Assembly (NCBI GenBank): GCA_937958075.1
Contig: CALFFB010000056.1
Span: 1 to 13,269 of the forward strand
Source: an uncultured Geobacteraceae bacterium
Lineage (GTDB): Bacteria > Desulfobacterota > Desulfuromonadia > Desulfuromonadales > Geopsychrobacteraceae
DNA: 13,269 nucleotides
Direction of reading: 5' to 3'
How positions within the stretch are numbered: the first letter of the stretch is position 1; each line of letters starts with the position of its first letter. The notes under the pieces are model-generated. The model saw nothing but the letters and a program-made list of their open reading frames with translations. It searched no databases and was not told the DNA's origin. Shown here piece after piece: positions 7,749 through 13,269 of this stretch. Position numbers and translations under genes: made by a program.

Positions 7749-9947
7749 ATGGAGCAGCGTAAAAATCCGGTCATTCTGACCATCGACGACGAACAACACA
7801 TTCGCAACAGCTTCCGGCTGTATCTTGAAGATTTTGATTTTGTTGTTCTTGAAGCGGGCAACGGTCGCGAAGGTCTGGAAATTTTCTTCCGTGAACAGCC
7901 GGATCTGGTGCTCTGTGATCTGCGCATGCCGGAAATTGACGGGCTTAAGGTTCTCGAACAGATCAAGGAAAAGGCGCCCGACACCCCTGTTATTGTCGTA
8001 TCGGGAACGGGCATCATCGCCGACGCCATTGAAGCTATCCGCAAAGGGGCCTGGAATTATCTGCTGAAACCGATCCAGGACATGTCCATTCTCCTTCACG
8101 CCATCAACCAGGAGCTGGAACGGTCACGCCTTATCGTTGAAAACCGCGCCTATCAGGAACACCTTGAGGAGGAAGTCTCACGCCGGACGCAGGCCCTGCA
8201 AAAAGCCGTGACCGATCTGAACAAGTCTCACATACAACTGAAAAAGAGCGAAGAAACCTACCGGCTGATCTTTGAAAATCTGCAGGATGTCTATCTCGAG
8301 ATCAAGCTTGATGGCACCATTTCCGAAGTCAGTCCCTCCATATCCTATATTTCCGAATACAACCGAATCGACCTGATCGGCACCTCCATGACCTCCCTGT
8401 TCAGTGTTGAAGCAGAGCGGGAAGAACTGCTCAACCTGCTGCGCAAGGACGGCAAGGTGCGTGATTTTGAGATACAGCTCAAGGACAAGTCGGGCAGCAT
8501 TCTCCCCTGCTCCCTTAACGCCAGCTACCAGCGGGACAGCCAGCACCTGGAAGAAAAAATCTGCGGCACCCTGCGCGATATCACCGAGCGCAAGCAGGCC
8601 GAAGAACGGATCGAATATCTGGCCTACTATGATGCCCTGACGGAACTGCCCAACCGCCGGCTGCTCCTCAACCGACTCGACCAGAACCTCTCCCGGGCCC
8701 GGCGTTACGGCCATTACGGGGCCATGCTGTTTCTTGATCTGGATCGCTTCAAAAACATCAATGACTCCCTGGGGCACCCCATCGGTGATCAGCTGCTGAC
8801 AGAGGTGGCCAAACGGCTGATTGAGGATTTGCGCACGGAAGATACGGTCTCACGTATCGGCGGTGACGAATTCGTCGTGCTCCTCGCCGATCTCGGTACG
8901 GATCCGGAGGCGGCGGCTGTCGCTGCCCAGCATAAAGCGGAGACGATCAGGGAACGCCTGGCAAAGCGCTACGAAATCCGTGACAACATCCTCCATATCA
9001 CGCCGAGTATCGGCGTTGCCATGTTTCCGGCAGCCGACGGCACCTATGAGACCGGTAACGACATTCTGCGCTATGCCGACACCGCCATGTACCGCGCCAA
9101 GGACGACGGTCGTGATACCGTACGCTTTTTCCGACCGAGCATGCAGGCCGCCGCCGATACCCGCCTGGCTCTGGAAAAAGAGTTGCGTCACGCTCTTGAG
9201 CGGGGCGAATTCTCACTGTTTTTCCAGCCCCAGGTCAACAGCAGGGGCGATATTCTCGGAGCCGAGGCCCTGGCCCGCTGGCACCACCCGACCAAGGGGT
9301 TCATCTCACCGGCGACCTTCATCCCCATCGCCGAGGCCACCGGACTGATCCTGCCCATTGGCGAATGGGTGCTGCGCAGTGCCTGCCTGCATCTCAAGCA
9401 GTGGCACGATGCCGGCCTCGATATCCATCATCTGGCGGTGAACGTCAGTCCCCGCCAGTTTCGCCAGGTGAATTTCATCGGCCAGGTTCAGCAGATCCTC
9501 GATGAGACCGGCGTTGATCCCTCGACCCTGGGGCTGGAACTGACGGAAGGCATGGTCATCGACAACATTCACGATACCATTGAAAAAATGGAAGGCCTCA
9601 AGAGACTCGGTGTCGATCTGTCCATTGACGATTTCGGCACCGGCTATTCCTCCCTGGCCTATCTGAAGAAAATGCCCCTGGACATTCTGAAAATCGATCG
9701 GTCCTTTGTCCACGATATCGAAAGCGACGCCAACGACGCTGCCATAGTCGCGACCATCATCTCCATGGCCAAGCACCTCTCCCTCAAGGTCATTGCCGAG
9801 GGCGTGGAAAGTCGCAACGAACTCGATTTTCTCGAAAACAACGGCTGTCTGCTGTATCAGGGATTCCTCTTCAGTCGTCCCGTTCCCGAATCGGAGTTCA
9901 CCCAACTGCTTAAACTCGGCAATACCTTCCTGAAATCTACATCTTGA
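7749..9947 (+). CDS. Response regulator with PAS, GGDEF and EAL domains (cyclic-di-GMP turnover)
   Basis: The 732-residue cytoplasmic protein reads in order: a receiver domain (8-120) with acidic pair D13/D14, phospho-acceptor D57, S85 and K107; a coiled coil (about 120-165); a PAS domain (about 168-285); a GGDEF domain (about 290-455); and an EAL domain (about 475-715). The GGDEF motif is intact (371-375) and preceded by the inhibitory-site RxxD as R362-TE-D365. The EAL motif is intact (506-508), and the downstream NVSPRQF, ELTEG, DDFGTGYSSL, KIDRSF, AEGVES and YQGFLFSRP motifs are all present, so both diguanylate cyclase and phosphodiesterase activity are plausible. Start ATG 7749 follows AAGGGG (7738-7743) by five bases. 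No histidine kinase lies next to it, so its phospho-donor is encoded elsewhere. A possible -10 TACAAT sits at 7708 with no good -35. Confidence 0.95.
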   Translation: MEQRKNPVILTIDDEQHIRNSFRLYLEDFDFVVLEAGNGREGLEIFFREQPDLVLCDLRMPEIDGLKVLEQIKEKAPDTPVIVVSGTGIIADAIEAIRKGAWNYLLKPIQDMSILLHAINQELERSRLIVENRAYQEHLEEEVSRRTQALQKAVTDLNKSHIQLKKSEETYRLIFENLQDVYLEIKLDGTISEVSPSISYISEYNRIDLIGTSMTSLFSVEAEREELLNLLRKDGKVRDFEIQLKDKSGSILPCSLNASYQRDSQHLEEKICGTLRDITERKQAEERIEYLAYYDALTELPNRRLLLNRLDQNLSRARRYGHYGAMLFLDLDRFKNINDSLGHPIGDQLLTEVAKRLIEDLRTEDTVSRIGGDEFVVLLADLGTDPEAAAVAAQHKAETIRERLAKRYEIRDNILHITPSIGVAMFPAADGTYETGNDILRYADTAMYRAKDDGRDTVRFFRPSMQAAADTRLALEKELRHALERGEFSLFFQPQVNSRGDILGAEALARWHHPTKGFISPATFIPIAEATGLILPIGEWVLRSACLHLKQWHDAGLDIHHLAVNVSPRQFRQVNFIGQVQQILDETGVDPSTLGLELTEGMVIDNIHDTIEKMEGLKRLGVDLSIDDFGTGYSSLAYLKKMPLDILKIDRSFVHDIESDANDAAIVATIISMAKHLSLKVIAEGVESRNELDFLENNGCLLYQGFLFSRPVPESEFTQLLKLGNTFLKSTS

Positions 9948-10066
9948 CGGGAACCTCGTTGATACGAACCATCAGCCCTGCGCAGCCATGAAAACAAGCG
10001 AACACATCCCGGCATCCGGACCAACCACCCCTGGAACAGACAAAATCCACATAAAGGAGAAAAAAC

Positions 10067-10582
10067 GTGTCCACAAAGCCCACCGTCATTCTTGAAACCA
10101 GCAAGGGAAACATCCATATTGAACTTGATCAGGACCAGGCGCCCGTCAGCACGGAGAATTTTTTGTCCTACGTCCACAACGACTTTTACAAGGATACGAT
10201 TTTCCATCGGGTCATCCCGAACTTCATGATCCAGGGGGGCGGCTTCACCAGCGACATGCACCAGAAAAAAGTCGCTAAACCTATTAAAAACGAGGCGGAC
10301 AACGGCCTGAAAAACCTGCGTGGCACTATCGCCATGGCCCGCACCCAGGTTGTTGACAGTGCCACCAGTCAATTCTTCATCAACCTGGTCGACAATGACT
10401 TTCTCGATCACCAGGGCAAGACAACCAGTGGTTACGGTTACGCCGTGTTCGGCAAAGTGACGGACGGCATGGACATTGTCGACACCATTGCCGGGGCCAA
10501 AACCGGCAGTCAGGGTTTTCATCAGGATGTGCCCGTGGAACCCATCATCATTACCAATGTCAGAATCAGCCAACCGTCCTGA
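10067..10582 (+). CDS. ppiB: Cyclophilin-type peptidyl-prolyl cis-trans isomerase, cytoplasmic
   Basis: The product is 171 residues, close to E. coli PpiB (164). It catalyses cis-trans isomerisation of X-Pro bonds during protein folding. The catalytic Arg is R48 in FHRVIPNFMIQGG. F53, Q56, MAR (90-92) and SATSQFFIN (98-106) complete the active-site groove. The position of the human cyclophilin A tryptophan is a Phe in NDFLD, as in other bacterial PpiB proteins. There is no signal peptide, so it is cytoplasmic. The start is GTG 10067, with a strong AAGGAG (10054-10059) at seven bases. No in-frame ATG competes. It is 119 bases after the GGDEF/EAL gene and 17 bases before mntP. The gene could also be called ppiA by some pipelines, but the lack of a leader favours ppiB. 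Confidence 0.93.
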   Translation: MSTKPTVILETSKGNIHIELDQDQAPVSTENFLSYVHNDFYKDTIFHRVIPNFMIQGGGFTSDMHQKKVAKPIKNEADNGLKNLRGTIAMARTQVVDSATSQFFINLVDNDFLDHQGKTTSGYGYAVFGKVTDGMDIVDTIAGAKTGSQGFHQDVPVEPIIITNVRISQPS

Positions 10583-10599
10583 CGACATCAGCTTGATCC

Positions 10600-11166
10600 A
10601 TGGACAACCTGACCCTGATCGGCATCGCCGTTGCTCTGGCCATGGATGCCTTTGCCGTTGCCCTGGCCGCGGGCCTGACACTGCCACGGGTCACCGGCAG
10701 ACACCTGTTCCGCTTCGGTTTTCATTTCGGCCTCTTTCAGGCCATGATGCCGGTTATCGGCTGGCTGGCGGGGGTCGGCCTACGCACCTATCTGGAGATT
10801 TTCAGTCACTGGCTGGCCTTTACCCTGTTGTTTCTGGTCGGGGCAAAAATGTGTCGGGATGCCCTGAAGAGGGATGACGACGAACAGGACAGAAAAGATC
10901 CAACCCGCGGCCTGTCCCTGGTGCTGCTGTCCATAGCCACCAGCATCGATGCTCTGGCCATCGGTTTCAGTCTGGCGGTGCTGGGAGTCAATATCTGGAT
11001 ACCGGCCCTGGTTATCGGTGTTACAGCGGCTTTTTTCACCCTCGCCGGAATGATGCTGGGGCAACGTCTGGGCGATCTCTGGAGCAGCAAGGTCGAATTG
11101 ACGGGCGGCTTGCTGCTCATCGCCATCGGCACCAAAATCCTGTTGGAGAACACCCTGTTCGCCTGA
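10600..11166 (+). CDS. mntP: Manganese efflux pump MntP
   Basis: The 188-residue membrane protein fits the MntP (YebN, DUF204) family in length and in its six hydrophobic segments arranged as two repeats. The two repeats show the matching acidic motifs AMDAFAV (D16) and TSIDALAIG (D117). HFGLFQAMMP (42-51) and TGGLLLIAIGTKIL (168-181) are also typical. The loop around 84-104 is charged and probably cytoplasmic. By family it exports Mn(II) across the inner membrane. Start ATG 10600 lies 17 bases after ppiB with no clear ribosome site, so translation may be coupled to ppiB. I see no manganese riboswitch in the short gap, although members of this family are often controlled by one. Confidence 0.93.
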   Translation: MDNLTLIGIAVALAMDAFAVALAAGLTLPRVTGRHLFRFGFHFGLFQAMMPVIGWLAGVGLRTYLEIFSHWLAFTLLFLVGAKMCRDALKRDDDEQDRKDPTRGLSLVLLSIATSIDALAIGFSLAVLGVNIWIPALVIGVTAAFFTLAGMMLGQRLGDLWSSKVELTGGLLLIAIGTKILLENTLFA

Positions 11167-11191
11167 ACGCTGTCAAGAAAGAGACTATCCC

Positions 11192-12229
11192 GTGGAAGAC
11201 ACTGTTACAACACTGCGCCTGCCTGCCGAGTGGGAGGAGCAGGACGCAATTCTGCTGGCCTGGCCCCACGCCGAAACCGACTGGTGCCCTCTTCTTGACG
11301 AGGTCACCGCTGTTTATCTGGATCTGGTGCAGCGCATCAGTCATTATCAGCCCCTCATCATCCTGACCCCGGAAGCTGACTGTGTCCGCCGGCAGCTTGA
11401 GACCGTCACCACCGGTCCGCATCCGCTCCACCTTGTTCCGTGCCCGACCAATGACACCTGGATTCGTGATTTCGGCCCCATCACCCGCTACCGGCGCAAG
11501 CAGACGGAACTCCTCGATTTCGGCTTCAACGGCTGGGGCCTGAAATTCGCCGCCGACGACGACAATTGCGCGACCCGCATCCTGGCCACGCACCCCCCGC
11601 TGCAGGGCTGCCGGTTGCACACCATCGGCCTTATTCTTGAGGGGGGCAGCATTGAAACGGACGGCAAAGGCACCCTGCTGACAACCTCCACCTGTTTGCT
11701 TGAAAAAAACCGCAATCCCCATCTGTCCCGACATCAGCTGGAGCATGAATTACGGCAGTTGCTCGGGGTTAAACGGCTGCTGTGGCTGGATCACGGCTGG
11801 CTGGCCGGCGATGACACCGATGCCCACATTGACACCCTGGCCCGTCTGGCCCCCGGGGATACCATCCTTTACGTGCGCTGTGACGATGAACAGGACGAAC
11901 ATTTTCTCCCCCTGCAACGCATGGAAGAGCAGTTGAAATCCTTCACCACCGCCGGCGGCAAGCCCTTCCGCCTGCTGCCTCTGCCCTGGCCGCAAGCACA
12001 CTATGACGAAGGCCGGCGCCTGCCGGCAACCTACGCCAATTTCCTGGTCATCAATGGCGCCGTCCTCATGCCCTGCTACCAGGACCCGGCTGACGCCAAG
12101 GCCCTTGAGGTCGTCGCCACGGCTTTTCCTGATCGCCGGATCATCGGTATTGACTGCCGGACCCTGATCAAGCAGCATGGGTCATTGCACTGCATCACCA
12201 TGCAACTGCCCAAAGGAGCCCTCTCATGA
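11192..12229 (+). CDS. aguA: Agmatine deiminase
   Basis: The 345-residue enzyme converts agmatine to N-carbamoylputrescine and ammonia. The N-terminus LPAEWEEQDAILLAWPH is a signature of the family. NDTWIRDFGPI (about 86-96), the GDDTDAHID segment and the catalytic C334 in GSLHCITMQLP are present. The metal-free guanidine-modifying fold is therefore supported. Usual members carry a Gly in DDTDGHID, replaced here by Ala. The start is GTG 11192 with a weak AAAGAG-like site about eight bases upstream. No upstream ATG improves it. The last four bases overlap the start of aguB (ATGA). Together the two genes form a putrescine branch that begins from agmatine, which would come from an arginine decarboxylase not seen in this window. 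Confidence 0.93.
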   Translation: MEDTVTTLRLPAEWEEQDAILLAWPHAETDWCPLLDEVTAVYLDLVQRISHYQPLIILTPEADCVRRQLETVTTGPHPLHLVPCPTNDTWIRDFGPITRYRRKQTELLDFGFNGWGLKFAADDDNCATRILATHPPLQGCRLHTIGLILEGGSIETDGKGTLLTTSTCLLEKNRNPHLSRHQLEHELRQLLGVKRLLWLDHGWLAGDDTDAHIDTLARLAPGDTILYVRCDDEQDEHFLPLQRMEEQLKSFTTAGGKPFRLLPLPWPQAHYDEGRRLPATYANFLVINGAVLMPCYQDPADAKALEVVATAFPDRRIIGIDCRTLIKQHGSLHCITMQLPKGALS

Positions 12230-13107
12230 GCCTTGCCATCGGATTGGTTCAACACAGCTGTGTCAATGACCGACAGGAAAATATCCGGCGCAGCTGTGCC
12301 GGCATTCGTGACGCCGCACGCAAGGGCGCGAAACTCGTGGTTCTGCAGGAGCTCCATTGTGGTCTCTATTTCTGCCAGGTGGAAAGGACGGATTACTTCG
12401 ACCAGGCGGAAACCATCCCTGGACCGGCAACAGAAACCTTTGCCGAACTGGCTGCAGAACTCAAGGTCGTGATTGTTCTCTCCCTGTTTGAAAAACGGGC
12501 AGCGGGGCTTTATCACAACACCGCCGTGGTGCTGGAAGCGGACGGCACGATCGCGGGCATCTATCGCAAGATGCATATTCCCGACGATCCCGGTTATTAT
12601 GAAAAGTTCTACTTCACCCCGGGGGACCTCGGCTTTACGCCCATCAGCACCTCCGTCGGCACCCTGGGGGTACTCGTCTGCTGGGATCAATGGTATCCGG
12701 AAGCCGCTCGGCTCATGGCCCTGGCTGGAGCCGAACTGCTCATCTATCCGACAGCCATCGGCTATGATCCGGCCGACGCAGCACAGGAGCAACAGCGCCA
12801 GCAGGAGGCATGGATGACCATTCAGCGCAGTCACGCCATTGCCAACGGCCTGCCGGTGGTGGCGGTCAACCGGACGGGTTTTGAAGAGGATCCGAGTGGC
12901 GTCACCGCCGGAGCACGATTCTGGGGCAGCAGTTTTGTCGCGGGAGTCCAGGGTGAGATCCTGGGGCGGGCCACAGGGGATGGGGACGAGGTTCTCTGTG
13001 TCGAAGTTGAGCTGACACGCAGCGAGCAGGTACGCCGTATCTGGCCCTTTTTACGGGATCGGCGCATCGACGCCTACGGCGATATCATCCGCCGCTATCG
13101 CGACTGA
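12226..13107 (+). CDS. aguB: N-carbamoylputrescine amidase
   Basis: The 293-residue nitrilase-superfamily enzyme hydrolyses N-carbamoylputrescine to putrescine, carbon dioxide and ammonia. The catalytic triad is complete: E42 (LQELHCG), K115 (YRKMHIP) and C152 (VCWDQWYPE). Segments PDDPGYYEKFYFTPGD and PTAIGYDP are characteristic of AguB rather than of general nitrilases. The length matches the usual 290-300. The start is ATG 12226, with AAGGAG (12213-12218) at seven bases inside the end of aguA. It overlaps aguA by four bases. It is followed directly by a strong stem-loop, which marks the end of the transcript. Confidence 0.95.
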   Translation: MSLAIGLVQHSCVNDRQENIRRSCAGIRDAARKGAKLVVLQELHCGLYFCQVERTDYFDQAETIPGPATETFAELAAELKVVIVLSLFEKRAAGLYHNTAVVLEADGTIAGIYRKMHIPDDPGYYEKFYFTPGDLGFTPISTSVGTLGVLVCWDQWYPEAARLMALAGAELLIYPTAIGYDPADAAQEQQRQQEAWMTIQRSHAIANGLPVVAVNRTGFEEDPSGVTAGARFWGSSFVAGVQGEILGRATGDGDEVLCVEVELTRSEQVRRIWPFLRDRRIDAYGDIIRRYRD

Positions 13108-13146
13108 ACGACAAACGCCGGCATCTTTGTGCCGGCGTTTGTCGTT
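13107..13146. terminator. Strong stem-loop terminator after aguB, symmetrical on both strands
   Basis: A perfect 17-bp inverted repeat (13107-13123 with 13130-13146) encloses a six-base loop. Its core is GCCGGCA/TGCCGGC. The stem starts at the last base of the aguB stop codon. The outer stem is A-rich on the left and T-rich on the right (GTTTGTCGTT), which supplies a weak T-tract in either direction. It probably ends aguAB transcription and could also end a gene coming from the right. Confidence 0.75.
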
Positions 13147-13155
13147 GCGTGATCG

Positions 13156-13269
13156 TTATTCTCTACTATAAACGTAACTATTCACCACAATCTCAAGCGC
13201 AGGGTTCGGGTTCACGTGACAAGGGCGTCTGTCGCCACGGACGGCGACAGTCGAACGGCCATGGACGGC
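13156..13269 (-). CDS. Possible C-terminal end of a convergent minus-strand gene, cut by the window edge
   Basis: Minus-strand frame from 13269 reads 37 codons to a TAA at 13158-13156, ending in NPNPALEIVVNSYVYSRE. The reasons to list it are the shared, symmetrical stem-loop just past its stop and the lack of any better explanation of this end. It is short, and another minus frame is also open for about 24 codons before a stop, so chance cannot be excluded. No product can be named. Confidence 0.33.
   Translation of the reverse strand, partial: AVHGRSTVAVRGDRRPCHVNPNPALEIVVNSYVYSRE
13229..13250. repeat. Inverted repeat near the right edge
   Basis: CTGTCGCC (13229-13236) and GGCGACAG (13243-13250) form a perfect 8-bp inverted repeat with a six-base loop. 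It lies inside the possible convergent reading frame and has no T-tract. Role unknown. Confidence 0.4.

Noticed and set aside
13145..13172. TTGCGT-16-TATAAA as a rightward promoter at the right end
   Set aside because: The -35 is weak, it overlaps the terminator stem, and the only nearby ATG (13260) lacks a ribosome site.

Overview
The window carries eleven genes on a bacterial chromosome segment of moderately high GC. It looks like ordinary core or housekeeping DNA: there are no transposases, integrases, tRNAs, rRNAs or CRISPR arrays. The mix of genes suggests a deltaproteobacterium, perhaps of the Desulfuromonas/Pelobacter/Geobacter type. Those genes include a CtpF-like P-type ATPase, a YgiM-type SH3 anchor protein, a MoxR/DUF2201 pair, a response regulator with GGDEF and EAL domains, and aguAB. 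This placement is inferred from gene content and style, not from a marker gene.

Layout from left to right. A major facilitator transporter runs leftward off the left edge (1-1125, minus), with a recognisable -10 box in a 256-bp divergent intergenic region. All other firm genes are on the plus strand. They are a P2-type cation ATPase (1382-4069), a secreted SH3/coiled-coil/membrane-anchor protein (4199-4879), and a tight three-gene cluster of MoxR-like AAA+ ATPase (4961-6022), metallopeptidase-like plus VWA protein (6029-7225) and an unrecognised 140-residue protein (7222-7644). Next come a REC-PAS-GGDEF-EAL regulator (7749-9947), a cytoplasmic cyclophilin (10067-10582), the manganese exporter MntP (10600-11166), and the agmatine-to-putrescine pair aguA-aguB (11192-13107). 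A strong 17-bp stem-loop closes this run. To its right, the last 114 bases may hold the end of a convergent minus-strand gene, which is weakly supported.

How the genes work together. AguA and AguB catalyse consecutive steps from agmatine to putrescine, and their ATGA overlap implies coupled translation. MoxR-like ATPases and VWA proteins usually act as a remodelling or metal-insertion chaperone pair, and the small third gene overlaps the VWA gene by four bases, so it is probably part of the same module. The P-type ATPase and MntP are both cation pumps but are about 6.5 kb apart, so a shared role is only a possibility. The diguanylate cyclase/phosphodiesterase regulator has all its key motifs but no adjacent histidine kinase.

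The points most worth a second look are three. The VWA protein has a zinc-protease site that keeps its three histidines but has lost the catalytic glutamate. The P-type ATPase carries alanine in place of a key ion-binding aspartate in TM6. The third gene of the MoxR/VWA module has no recognised function. I found no clear evidence of a wholly new system.
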